From Anaspis maculata (Eukaryota > Arthropoda > Insecta > Coleoptera > Scraptiidae), in assembly GCA_949128115.1 (NCBI GenBank), contig OX421962.1, positions 64,025,787 to 64,089,786 of the forward strand: a stretch of DNA of 64,000 nt, read 5' to 3'. Both the position numbers and the translations under genes were made by a program. Under the pieces are notes generated by a model. That model made no database searches, had not been told where the DNA came from, and saw only the letters and a list, made by a program, of their open reading frames with translations. This document shows positions 11,031 through 21,900 of this stretch, piece after piece; the stretch's first letter is position 1; every line of letters starts with the position of its first letter.

Positions 11031-12982
11031 TTTTCCTAACAAAATGTGCTAATTATTAATTTTGAAAGCGTTACTGCCATGAGCCATTTCACGCCATGTC
11101 TTTTTATACCTAAATTATTGTAAATTTAAGTAGAGATTGTTTGATCCGCAGACGATTCACAATGAAATGTAAATACACTACAGCACTGCCAGAGCTTGAG
11201 TGGATTTGAAGTTTTTATTGGTCTAAAAGGAATAGTTTCGTTGTAACTTGACCACTTGGTGTCACTTTACGTACAATTAAGAAATTGAGAACCTCACTCT
11301 TCACTCAAGCTTCAGTTTATACATACGTCTGTATTTTGAACAATCACGCAAGAACTCACTATGTGAGGTTTATCAACTACTAGTTTAGAAATGTATTTGT
11401 AATATGGTGAACCAGAACAAATACTGCCCTGCGTTAAGTTGAATCCTTTGATTTTTACCTTGTGTACTTAATTAGTACTTTTTTTAGTAACTAGAATGCT
11501 GTGATAACATTTTTTGTAAGATTTTTAAATTTGGATCGTGGTTTCTGTAGTTTCACATTTGGCGAAAAACGGCTTCTACCCGGCTTTTCACTTTTCCACG
11601 CGCAAATGTGGTGTGGGGAACTGAAGAATTGGGTTGCAGGATATTATTGTCTGTTAAATTCAATCTTTTCTTCTGATTTAAAAATCCTACTTACTAAAAA
11701 TTAATGCTCAATTTTCCCCTTTATACTGGTGATGGGATCAGCTGGCTTCTTCATGATATCCGTCCTTTTAATCTTGTTAAAAGATTAGCTAATATATATT
11801 TTTATTAAAATATGTATTTTATATATTTTTTTATAATGTTTTAAGGTGCTATTTCGCAGCCAATGTGCTCGTTTATTATTAGTAGATGAATTAATAAAGG
11901 CTTACAATACTAGTTATTATTTCTTTTGTCTATCATACTCACCTTTCAGCTTCACGGTAGAATATGCAGAGGGTTTAATTCAAGTAACTACTCCAGGTGC
12001 AATCACGATAAGCGACAATTCATCATCGTCAAAATGTCATGACAAAGATATTAGTTTTGCAACAGGGATTTGGAAACATCCTGTATCAATCTACATAGAT
12101 CATTAGGTTCGAACATTTCAGGCATCCATGACGCGACAGGCAGCTTGCAACTTTAAATTCGATTAAAAACTACGGAGCTAACTACGAAATCAGATAATAA
12201 TTTCAAATTCAAACCATGCATTTGCTAGTGAATGTATTATATTTCTGTTGCCATAGGCCGATTTTCTCCTTATTCCACTTTAATCGAGTTTCGTTGCCCT
12301 AAAATCTCACTCATTCTGAAACGGTATAGGGGCAGGTTCAGCATATTTTGTGGAGCGGTAATTAAGCACCAAAGCAGCCTATACCATTACGGCAGGTTCA
12401 AACCACGTGAATTCATCTATAAAACCAATTCACGAGCGTTCCATACTCTGTATAACGCGTCTTTGCTTTGCACAGGGACAGTGTTTTCATTCCCAAACTT
12501 TCAACTCAGTCCTGATAAATATATCGCTATGAAATAAAGGTATGAAGTAGGTACCTATGTAAGTTTAACGGCTCGTTCAAGCTGCCGGCGGCCCAAGCTG
12601 TAGGTTTTTGAAAATTCAAGATTTTTTGTCCTTCTACTCTATCACTGAATTATCCATGAATCATCAAATGTTTTTTTTTTTTTTTTTTTTTTTTTTTCCG
12701 GAAATGCGAAATTTGGGAGTATTTAAATGAATCCTGCATAAGTACTATATAATTCTATAGTGGTCACCTTCCTTGTGATTCCTGGATGTTGTGATTTCTG
12801 TCTCCCGCATCACAGACGCAAAGCTGACCGGCCAACCGATATTTATGTGAATGGATGCTTTTCCCAATATCTCGCCCTTGATAAACTCATCTACCAGTTT
12901 TTCTATGGTCTTTGTGAGCCCGCAGATTTATATGATGCGAAAGATTTCACAGCCCATGGGGATAAGTTCAGTAATGTCTACC
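11031..12982 (+). other. 3' UTR of the ZP-N gene followed by unassigned DNA
   Basis: AT-rich DNA follows the TAA at 11028-11030. No canonical polyadenylation signal is seen in the first 700 bases. ATTAAA near 11803 and AATAAA at 11893 are the first plausible ones, and another AATAAA lies near 12533. A T-run of about 28 bases sits at 12671-12698. The transcript end cannot be fixed from sequence alone. Confidence 0.4.
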
Positions 12983-13560
12983 TAACGTATGGTCCGAAAG
13001 TTTTGGGAAATTTTTCAAGAGCTAATAACTTTTTTTGGATTGTTTTAATTTTGTAACTTAATACTGCAAAAACTAGCATCATCTTTGACAATACTAAATT
13101 TATATTCAACATATTGAAGATGGGCCATTATCTGTGAGGGCTCTCACTTTTCTTCTGCCATGTTCGATCATTCTCTGGACAACAGCAGGATTAATTTCTC
13201 TGAGCTCCTGCCTCTCAATGTACCGCAAACTCGACCAATGTGAGATTTTTGGGAAGTATTGAGCAGGATAGTATACGACAAGGGATGAGAAGCTGCAAAT
13301 GAAGATCAATTACGGCGTCGCATTCTTCAATAACATTAGAGAATTTCGCATTGGAGAAATTGATACAAAGAATTATGGAACATAGCAGAAGAAAACTGAG
13401 ATCCATCGAAGATGATGGTCCAGTATCAATATGTTGAATATGAATTTGGTATTGTTATATATGATGTTAATTTTTGCAATATGAAGTTGAAAAATGAAGA
13501 CTATCCAGAAAAAGTTATTAGCTTTGAACAATTTCCCAAAACTTCCGGACCATACGTTAC
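12983..13560. repeat. Diverged palindrome, arms about 280 bp
   Basis: The outer arm TAACGTATGGTCCGAAAGTT followed by TTGGGAAATTTTTCAAGAGC (12983-13022) reappears inverted at about 13520-13560. Similarity continues inward in both directions (for example TTCAACATATTGA, TTTTCTTCTGC.ATGTTC) to a centre near 13270. Arms differ by frequent substitutions and small indels, so this is an older palindrome than those at 28-47 kb. Short ORFs inside are products of the repeat. Confidence 0.7.
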
Positions 13561-13904
13561 GAGGTTGTTGGCCACTTGGCCAGTGTCCAGTCTCTCCTTG
13601 CCCTCGCCTTTAGGGAGTCTTAGGAATATTCTATATCCTAATATCCGGCTATTCTTCTGAAATCTTCCATCGCTCCTCCAGCAAAGGACACTATCTGGTT
13701 TTGGCGAATTTTGGGCCCGGCGCAATAGGTTTTTCTCAAATTGTGGTCGATTAGCTGCCGTATTTGCTTATATCAAATCGAAATGTTACTAAGGTAGTGA
13801 TTTTGAACAATTATGCATGATTTTTTACTTCCCGGTTGTTTTCGAAGTGAATAATTTCAAGAAGAATAAAAGCTCATAACTGGGCCTGGACTCACATCAG
13901 GTAG

Positions 13905-15195
13905 GTAGTAGGTAGGTTTTGAAATGTCGATAACTTTTTCATTTTTCAAAATATTCGAATAATTATTTTCTAATATTAAAGGAGAAACATGGGAAATTTG
14001 TCATGAAAGGTGTAGAAGATCATATTCATTGAATGTCGCCCGCATGCCTCTACACAAAAACGCCTTTTTCCTGGCCGTTACTACCCGAGACGGTCACTCA
14101 CCCTGGCTTTGACTAGGAATACCCGCGTTTGGTGCAGAACTCTACTCAGATGCCCTTTTCTGCTCGTAGATCGCTTTCTCTCAGGAAATTTCAACTGATA
14201 TCAAAAGTAGATTGCATTGGGCGTCGTGCGGGCCTATTTTCAAACTCGACACGGTTTCCATTTTCCGACGGTGATTTGTTCAAAATGAAACTTGAACATT
14301 TCGTGAATTAGAAAAAATGCAATGCGAATTTCGACCTGCGGTAAGCCACACGAAATATTTATTTTAGGTACAGACTTGCTGTAAGTCATAGTTAGGAAAA
14401 AGGTTGAATTGAGTTTCGTGAGAGAAATTTTTGAAATCGGACTAACGGATTTTGAGTTTTCCTCCTTAGAATCTGCAAATTTTCAACTTTTCGACCCGTA
14501 ATCAGATTTTCATCAATTGCTTTTTTAACGAGGCGTTACTGGTTCTTGAACTTTTCCGACAATTTCTGTCAAAATTCTCTTAATTTTCCGAGAGTTTCCT
14601 TCCCATTAGAAAATGCAAAACTGGCCTAGCTTATCGGAGCCGGACTCAAAAGATAAACTTGAATAAAGTCTCAACTACTGACGATTTTTACAATGGTTTT
14701 ATTTGGTAAAAGCTTCGTGGTTTTCAGCAAAATTCTCCCATGTTTGCATTTGATTTCAATAATTAATCACAGCTTGCCTATCTTCATGTCGCTTGGTCCT
14801 TCAAAATTGTTATTGTAGGATTTTCAGATAGCAGAGTAGGTAGATATTGAGATGTAGATAACTTTTGAATTTTTCAATATATTTGAATAATTCTTTTTCA
14901 ATCTTGAAGAAGAAACAAGGGAAATTCGTTACATTACGTGTGAAAAATCATATCCATCAAAGGCTGTCCGCATGCTTTTACACAAAAAAACGTATTTTTC
15001 CTGGCCGTTACTACCCGAGACGGCCGCTCACCCTGGCTTTGACTAGAAATACCCGCGTTTGGTGCATGACTCTACTCAATTTGTTCTTTCCTGCTTTTAC
15101 ATCAACTTTTTTCAAAAAATTTCAACCGATATCTAAAGAAAATTGCATTGGGCGTCGTGTAGGCCGGTTTTCAAATTCGACACGGTTTCAGTTTA
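13905..15195 (+). repeat. Pair of direct repeats about 340 bp long, 940 bp apart
   Basis: Copy 1 is about 13905-14260 and copy 2 about 14845-15195. They share CCTGGCCGTTACTACCCGAG followed by ACGG.C.CTCACCCTGGCTTTG, then ATACCCGCGTTTGGTGCA, and end in TTGCATTGGGCGTCGTG. The intervening DNA (about 14261-14844) is unique in this window. Family unknown. Translations of these copies do not resemble any protein I know. Confidence 0.65.
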
Positions 15196-15394
15196 CCTGA
15201 TAGCCCGATCGCGGAAGCTATAGAGACTTTCATCAGCTTTGCGAATATTTTGGTATTCAAATAACGGCTCCTCCACCAATAATGCATTATCTGTCTTAAT
15301 TGCGCATCGTGATCTCCAGCGAGTTTCGTAGTACTGACTCCCCTCCCTAAAATCTGTTCGTCCCGAGCAAGCACTTCGTTATTCCTGGACGTTT

Positions 15395-15612
15395 TTACTT
15401 TTGATCACGGTGTACGGTTCCTCCCACTCCTTTTTTGCGTTGTTATTGTACAGTCATATATTATTACCTTCTTGAAATCCTCCAGAGTTGGCTTCCAAGT
15501 TGTATAGCGTTATTCGCGTTTTCATCCGTCGGTCACAATACGGATCCCTTGTATTCTGAAACGGTTATTGGCTCATCCTCAGGTCTGCCAAACTTTCGTT
15601 TAGTAACAATAT
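15395..15612 (-). pseudogene. Ty3/gypsy integrase C-terminal fragment, degenerate
   Basis: Minus-strand translation in two or three frames gives pieces typical of the gypsy integrase C-terminal region: a stretch like N-L-E-A-N-S-G-G-F-Q-E-G, then L-Y-N-N and W-E-E-P-Y-T-V-I-K. The same signature (GFQAGD..WLYNP..WEGPYTV) occurs in the adjacent element at 17890-18010 on the opposite strand. Stops and frameshifts show it is a fossil of a separate insertion. It abuts the 5' LTR of the next feature without being part of it. Confidence 0.5.
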
Positions 15613-15620
15613 AACAATAT

Positions 15621-15659
15621 TGTTACGAACGGCGATCCCGTACGCAAAATATCGTAACA
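15621..15659 (+). repeat. 5' LTR, 39 bp
   Basis: It begins TGTTACGA and ends TCGTAACA, so the LTR itself is closed by an 8-bp inverted repeat. It differs from the 3' LTR at four positions. Thirty-nine bases is far below the usual hundreds for gypsy elements. Confidence 0.75.
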
Positions 15660-15661
15660 TT

Positions 15662-15677
15662 TGGTGTCAGAAAGCGG
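15662..15677 (+). other. Primer-binding site, tRNA-Leu type
   Basis: TGGTGTCAGAAAGCGG starts two bases after the 5' LTR. It is complementary to the CCA-tailed 3' end of tRNA-Leu types that give TGGTGTCAGAAGTGG-like sites, with one extra A. Position and sequence both fit the site where minus-strand DNA synthesis starts. Confidence 0.7.
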
Positions 15678-15738
15678 TATAATTGAAAGTAATTCGGCTT
15701 GCGACTACAGGACGTTCGAAACATTCGTGATTTGGTGA

Positions 15739-16823
15739 ATGCCGGAGACGAGAAGCATGTCGAAGACAGGAGTCGAAGACAGGAGTCGAAGACAGGAGTC
15801 GAAGACAGGAGTCGAAGACAGGAGTCGAAGACAGGAGTCGAAGACAGGAGTCGAAGACGCTTTGGCGAGCATCATGGCGATGATGCAAGAACAAAAGACG
15901 AAACGCCAAGCAGAGAAAGAAGAACAGGAGAAGAGGCGTTTGAAAGATAAAGAAGATTGAAGAATCTTCTAGAAGGACAGGAAAAAGGATTGAAAAATCT
16001 CTTACAAGAACAGCGTCTAGGAGACAAAGAAGAACTGAGAAACCTGCTGGAAGAACAGGAAAGGATAAGCCTGGAGAAAATGGAAGAAACATTAGCCATT
16101 GTGGAACAACAAACGCGGTATTTCGACGGCAGCGTGAGCAAGCTAGAAAAAGAAGTGGAAGCGGTGAAGGCCAACATGACAAAGCTGGAGCAACAGGTTC
16201 AGAAAACCGCCGCCAGTGCTGCGATGGTCAGTTCAGCGGGTGTCCAACGTGTGAAGCTGCCAAACTTCGATGGGAAAAGCCCATGGACAACCTATAAGAG
16301 GCAGTTCGATGCAATTGCCGAAGCAAACGGATGGAGCGACGATGAGAGAGCCACAGCTCTAGTCCTGGCTCTCAGAGGCTTAGCAATGGAGCTGCTCCAG
16401 ACGATTTCTGAGAGTGAGCAGAAGGACTTTGCCAAGCTGACGAGGGTCCTGGAGCTTCGGTATGGGGACAATCATGTGCGGCAGATCCATCAAACCCAGC
16501 TGAAGGCCAGAACACAAAAGAGCGGAGAAAGCCTTCAGGAATTCGAATCCAAAGTCCTGAGGCTGGTTTACCTGGCCTTTCCAGCTCATCCAGCGGATGT
16601 TTTGGCCGACATCGCCAAGGAAACTTTCATGGGCGGAATAAAACATCCAGAATTGCGTCAGATGGTCATGATCAGCAATCCAGCCAACATCAGCGACGCA
16701 CTCATCCAAGCTATTTGCATCGAGGCTGCCAAAGATACTTTGCGCCCTCATCGTTTTAGGGACGGGAACTTAGACGAATCCAGAGCATCACATGCTTCCG
16801 AAATCGGTGAAGGAGATGTTTGA
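15739..16823 (+). pseudogene. gag capsid region of the gypsy element, frameshifted
   Basis: A first frame starts at ATG 15739 (or 15757), runs through the minisatellite into a Glu/Lys/Arg-rich helix and stops at 15958-15960. A second frame, open from 15957 to 16823, continues the same Lys/Glu/Leu-rich coiled coil and then a capsid-like domain. Landmarks there are V-K-L-P-N-F-D-G, then W.-.-Y-K-R-Q-F and L-R-G-L-A, and a block around L-E-L-R-Y-G-D, typical of Ty3/gypsy Gag. One base-level indel near 15957 explains the split. Gag would form the particle shell. This copy needs a frame change to make a full product, so it is called a pseudogene. Confidence 0.8.
15757..15858 (+). repeat. 13-bp minisatellite inside gag, eight copies
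   Basis: TCGAAGAC recurs at exact 13-base spacing at 15760, 15773, 15786, 15799, 15812, 15825, 15838 and 15851; the unit is GAGTCGAAGACAG. Thirteen is not a multiple of three, so the reading frame rotates and any change in copy number other than by three shifts gag. Confidence 0.9.
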
Positions 16824-16836
16824 GGAACTTCTTAGC

Positions 16837-17510
16837 GCCATGTCTCGGAACAGACCCCAAGGCGAGCAAAGAGCTGGAGGAAGGCCGCGTTGCTTCGGCT
16901 GTGGAAAAACGGGTCATCTTCGTCGGGACTGCAGGAAATGGTCGAGTTCAGCAGACCGTTTCATAGCGGAACGGAGAACGATCTCGATTGCCGATCGAGA
17001 AAGTCACCAACCGAGAGAAAGCAATCGTAGAGGAGGAAGACCACGTTGCTTTGAATGTGAAAGGAACGGACATCTGCAACGCGACTGCAGGCGACGATAC
17101 GCTTCAGCAGACTTCATTCTGAAACGGGAAGCTGCTGATCGAGGAGGTCATCAGTCGAAAGAAAGCAATCGCACAGGAGGAAGGCTGCGTTGCTCCAATT
17201 GTGGAAAGAATGGCCATCTGCAGCGTGATTGCTGGCAACCGTACCGTTCAGCAGACCGTTCCAGGCTGGAACAGGGAGCTGCTAATCAAGAAAGTGAACA
17301 TCGTCCTGGAAGGAGTCATGATAATGGCAACACAGATGGTCTTTCTCGAAGACCACGCACCAAGGACTGCAGGCACGACAAGAGGGTAGACCAGCAGAAT
17401 GGGAACGTCGAAATCAAAGCACTTGTCTTTGAAACCCCGAGAAATTGGACTACGGCTGAGCTCAAGAAAGAGCAGCGTGAGGACCCAGCCATCGGTTTGC
17501 TTGCTTGAAG
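16837..17510 (+). pseudogene. Three CCHC zinc knuckles fused to the RNase H tail
   Basis: The frame carries three C-x2-C-x4-H-x4-C knuckles at 16891-16932, 17047-17088 and 17191-17232, each in a duplicated block of about 150 bp with GGRPRC- or GGRLRC-type starts. Three regular copies suggest local tandem duplication. Around 17290 the frame passes into E-H-R-P-G-R-S followed by N-T-D-G-L-S-R-R, the end of a gypsy RNase H domain. This deletion joint removes protease, reverse transcriptase and most of RNase H while keeping the frame open to 17508. The joint is visible but whether the fusion is translated is unknown. Confidence 0.75.
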
Positions 17511-17616
17511 GAAAGAACTTGGCCAGGAAAGACCAGAATGGGCCGAGATATCTGGTGAAGGGCTCCACTTCAAGGCTCTTTGGGCTCAGTGGAATTCTCT
17601 GAGAATAGAGAACGGG

Positions 17617-18120
17617 TTGCTGAAGAGAGTCTGGGAGAGTCCCGATGGGAAGAAAGAGATGGCTCAATTAGTGCTTCCAAAGAAGAGAGTGAAGGAGGTC
17701 CTAGAAGAAATGCACAATGGCGTCACTGGGGGGCAACCTTGGGGTGAACAAGACGTTGGACAAGGTGCGCGAGCGGTTCTACTGGGTGAACTACCGGAAC
17801 GACGTGGAAACATGGTGTCGTCAGTGCAAGGTTTGTGCGGTCAGCAAAGGACCAAGAACTCGCAGCCGAGAAGAGTTGAAAACGCGTTACGACTTGAAGA
17901 CGAACTCCACGGGATTTCAAGCAGGTGATCTGGTCTGGTTGTACAATCCTCAGCGCAAGAAAGGAAGGTCTCCGAAGTTGCATCTGTCGTGGGAAGGACC
18001 GTACACGGTAGTCAAGAGGATTATTGACGTCGTGTACAAGTCCAGCGGGTCCCGAAAGCCAAGATGAAAGTTGTCCACCTTGATCGCCTTGCACGTTACT
18101 CCGGGAGTAACGATGAGCCT
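17617..18120 (+). pseudogene. Integrase remnant: zinc-binding and C-terminal domains only
   Basis: The H-N-G-V-T-G-G of an HHCC zinc-binding domain is read in one frame (17617-17730). It continues in another frame (17717-18067) as L-G-V-N-K-T-L-D-K-V-R-E-R-F-Y-W and C-R-Q-C-K-V-C. Near 17875 it jumps directly to the C-terminal domain (G-F-Q-A-G-D, W-E-G-P-Y-T-V). The DDE catalytic core that should lie between is deleted. The second histidine is also replaced in G-G-N-L-G. No integrase activity is possible. Confidence 0.75.
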
Positions 18121-18139
18121 ATTCGGGACGAACAGGCTC

Positions 18140-18152
18140 AAGAGGGGGGCAG
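18140..18152 (+). other. Polypurine tract
   Basis: AAGAGGGGGGCAG immediately precedes the 3' LTR at 18153. It is the expected plus-strand primer and fixes the LTR start, which supports the 39-bp LTR length. Confidence 0.75.
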
Positions 18153-18191
18153 TGCTACGAGCGGCGATCCCGTACGCGAAATATCGTTACA
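18153..18191 (+). repeat. 3' LTR, 39 bp
   Basis: It begins TGCTACGAGC and ends ATATCGTTACA. It matches the 5' LTR at 35 of 39 positions, and ATAT follows it as at the 5' side. The divergence of about 10% suggests an old insertion, although 39 bases is a small sample. Confidence 0.75.
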
Positions 18192-18237
18192 ATATTAACA
18201 ATATAATATGATATAACTTATATGATATAACAAACGT

Positions 18238-18755
18238 TTATATCTCTTGACCATAGAGAACTTAGCCAATGTTCCGTCTCCTATCCGCCATTTTTAATTT
18301 TGACGTTTTGGCGATTTCCAAACTGGTCTTTATAGCCTGCTGAACTCAATAGATTGCTGTTGCAAAAAAAATCGTTTAAATCGATCAATAAGTGAAAAAA
18401 TGGCATGTGAGAAACTAACATGTAATTAAGTAATAGTCGATGCATATCTAAGAAAGTAATCAACAAACTTATTTGAAATCGGAATATCTCCACAACTGAT
18501 AAACCGATTAAACTCGATGTGATCCTTAAATGCAAGGCAAGTTCATTCTTCCCAATTCTGTCTTTTGTTTTGTAATTTTGATATTTCTTGACCAAGCGTC
18601 GTGGTCGGCAGTGTTCCGTCTTCCAACCACCATTTTGAATTCTGACATTTTGACCATTTCAAAACTGGTGTTTGTAGCCGATTCAATTAGATAGGCACTG
18701 AAGCAAATATAGTTTGAATTGACAAATAAATAAAAATGGCAGGCGAGAAACTAAT
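18238..18755 (+). repeat. Partial tandem duplication, unit about 345 bp
   Basis: Segment 18238-18420 (TATCTCTTGACCA..TGTTCCGTCTCC..CGCCATTTT..AAAATGGCATGTGAGAAACTAA) is repeated in diverged form at 18583-18755 (TATTTCTTGACCA..TGTTCCGTCTTCC..CACCATTTT..AAAATGGCAGGCGAGAAACTAA). No coding capacity is seen. Confidence 0.6.
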
Positions 18756-18945
18756 CAATTACTGCGTTTTTATCGCAGCTTTGGATCCGATCGAAACTCT
18801 ATCCGATCGGGTCGATCCGCTTGAAAGAGCAAATATAAACTGTCGGGATTGAGATTTCAATCGGATCGAGGAGTTCAAGTCGATCCGGTGCTTTGGCCGG
18901 CTTGACTTGAGTCGAGCGGATCGAGGCTTGCATCCGCTCGTATTT

Positions 18946-21900
18946 CACCCGAATACTTTTACAAGGTATTCATTTGACTATTCAGTGATACTTAGTTAGC
19001 TGAAATCGGAGGAATAACAAATATTTGGCGAGGAAAATAAAACAGGTTTTTGCTAGGCCCACCCAGTAGGTACGTCCATTTTATGATGAGTAACACTTGT
19101 ATTTCAGGTACATTTGAGAAACAGTTTGAGATATCTCAAAGTGGTTTGTTCCACATCAATGAGCATCGGATGAGGAGTATGTGTGATAATTTTCATGTTC
19201 CGGCCTATTTTGGCTCATAAAACAGAATTTCTCGATTTCTGATCACCCTGTAGCCATCTGCAAAGGGGTTACCATCGTAGACACAGTTCGAAATAAGGGC
19301 ATTGGTCCGTATTACAATCCTGCCGGATGGCATCGCGATACCACGGGAAGCAACTTTCAGGCCATTCATTCCAAGCGAAAACATCTGTTCGATTCATAGG
19401 ATCATAATAACCTGGGATAGTGGAGAAGAAAAAATTTTTTTTGATGATGATCCCCACATGACTGTTTTTTGTAACTTTGCCTATTTGAAGATTGGCACCT
19501 TTCCAATATATGACAAAAAAAATGGTGAAACAGTCATAAGGGCCTTGTGAGGTCCAAAACCTCGACAACTTCGATTGTATTCTTTCACAACGACCCGGCA
19601 TACGGTTTGTAGGAGACTCCCAAAAAATCGTACACATTTCGCGTGCATACTGCGTACTCTAAAGACGCGGCGCCTCCGCCAATTCGGCCGATCTTTCCTA
19701 CACGGCGATTAAAGTCTCCCATGTAATGCAAATCGCCAAGCCATCACGTATATTATGGAATATTTGGAGCTTCGCACTGCGTTCTGATGCGAACAGTCTA
19801 AAATGACCGCGTGTTCTCCAGAATGCACCCAAGAATCGCCGCTCGTAACAGTATGTAAATAATGGCATCATCATTTTCAGGTAATTGGTAATCGTTTGAA
19901 ACAAAACAACAAAGTCGTTAGGTATGACTTGGATGTTCCAGAATTTGGAGGAGTTTGAAGACGTGACAGGAAGATACTGCAGACAGACATCAAAGCTCCG
20001 ATAATACCGAATTCTCTAGGATACCAAGGGAAATGCGCTAATGGAAAAGTGCCCTCGAGAATCAGTATTATTACTTCTTTCTTATCCTAAAAGGTTTTAT
20101 TGAAAATATGACATACCTATCTCTGGAAATTCAGCGTACACCCCATCGATATACTTAACAGCTCTCTTTTCTTTATAACATTTTACAATTAAGCGGCTTT
20201 TTATTCATTTCTCTATAACAATGAGCCCGCGAGCAAAACGGATCGTAATCGCATCGAAATGTTGCGTGTGAATGCGAACAAAGCCAGCTTATAAATGCTA
20301 AAATTATTCATAATTTCTTTTGGGGTAAGCCGTCTCAGCATAAATGAAAGAATAAATATTATTTTCACCTCCACTTTCGAATTTCACACTCTTGCTTGCA
20401 TAAAAATATTTTTCCAATATCATAAATTTCTCACAACTTGGAATACAGGTAAGGGTGGTTTTCGCTGCCGCGGGCCTTAAAAGTGAATGATGTTGTACTA
20501 CAAATATTTTTTATAGCGCAGATAAAGTGCGATTTTGGACAAGTATAGGTGGCTTGGGGCGGCACGAGGGCATCAAGTGGAGCTGAAAAAACCCGAAAAA
20601 ACCATTTCAACTTTTCCACTGAAATTCAAATATCTATCAAAGTGGAACGCTCCAGCTCGAAAACATAAATGTAGGTAGGTATAGGTGGGCCAGTACTGAA
20701 GTGATGAGAATTTCCAGCTACACAAAACTATTCGGACTATTTAATAAAACTCTCCGTTCTCTCATGAAGTCGACACTTAGTGGAAAAACTACTACTTTTC
20801 CTTTTTCGTTAGTGCATTAAATTTATTACTGGACCCAGGACACGGCACTGATTGTTCGCTGAACAAGAACAATGATCGAATCCATTTGTTTGCTCCGGTT
20901 CGTTACTTTTAGGTTTATCGTTCCGACTTTATAGAAGAACATTATGCCTTCACCTACAACAAAGCTAGTGGTTGCAACTTTGGAGAAACAACATTTTTTT
21001 AACCGTACCGGCGAACTGTGACGTGGGCAATAGCGGCAGTAGCCGCACGCAATAGTATATCACATAACTATCGAGACGGGAAATTCATCATTACTGTTGA
21101 GGGCAAAAAGAGCCTCCCGACTCGGCCTGGAGGTTCTAGCCCGACAATTGAAGACCACTGTAATCTCAAATACAGCACGCGATGAACACTGAACAGTTCA
21201 AATTTCACCAGCTAGCGTCTGCGTCGACAACTTAAAGTACAAACTCAGACAGACGTTAGTTTGGATTCTATAGCAATAGACCTTCTCATATAGGCGGTTC
21301 CCTTTACTCGCAGCTCGTGCGCAGGTCTTCCCATAGACTAAACTCACTGGTTCAATTGGCTGTTTAACCGGGAGCGCTTATCAATCGGGCTGGCTGGGGT
21401 TGGGGTTGGCGACGGCGCCAATATAGGTAAACCTGCGCCCCGAGGATTCCAGGAGTAAATGAGAATGGCTATGCATGTTTAACCCTTGATTGGTGATGGT
21501 ATTTCAAGTAACTTATTTGGTGATCGGGGTGATGAACCTCATTATTTCATCACCCACCACCCGTCGTCACCCCCTCTTGCCTTTTCATCGAATCCAAATG
21601 ACTCCCAAACGGCTGGGAGGCTCTCAATTTCAGTTCAAAAAGTAACCGATAACTGCCCTAGTGTTAGAGTGTTACATATTATTATCGCGATAATTGCACT
21701 AGTGCACAATTACATATCGCCTAATTCGAACCTAATTGGTTCAAGCAACAATAGAAATTTGTCATTTTCTTTGTTGAAATGTATCACATTTGACGTCACA
21801 TTTGATTGTTACCTATGATTTGAGGTAAGTTTTACAGAATTTACCGAAATGAGTTCCGAAATTGTGATAAATGTCACAATTGTAAGATTTACCGCCGTCA

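Larger units (their letters stand above)
15621..18191 (+). mobile_element. Internally deleted Ty3/gypsy retrotransposon with 39-bp LTRs
   Basis: Two 39-bp direct repeats (35/39 identical, both TG...CA) bound a 2.57-kb element, flanked on each side by ATAT, a possible 4-bp target duplication. A primer-binding site follows the 5' repeat and a purine tract precedes the 3' repeat, so these short repeats behave as LTRs. Inside, in order: gag with a 13-bp minisatellite near its start, three CCHC zinc knuckles, the RNase H tail, the integrase zinc-binding domain and the integrase C-terminal domain. Protease, reverse transcriptase, most of RNase H and the integrase catalytic core are absent. Frameshifts interrupt all parts. 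It is non-autonomous and probably inactive. Confidence 0.85.

Noticed and set aside
15667..16182. 171-codon minus-strand ORF rich in Leu, Phe and Ser
   Set aside because: Antisense shadow of gag and its 13-bp minisatellite.
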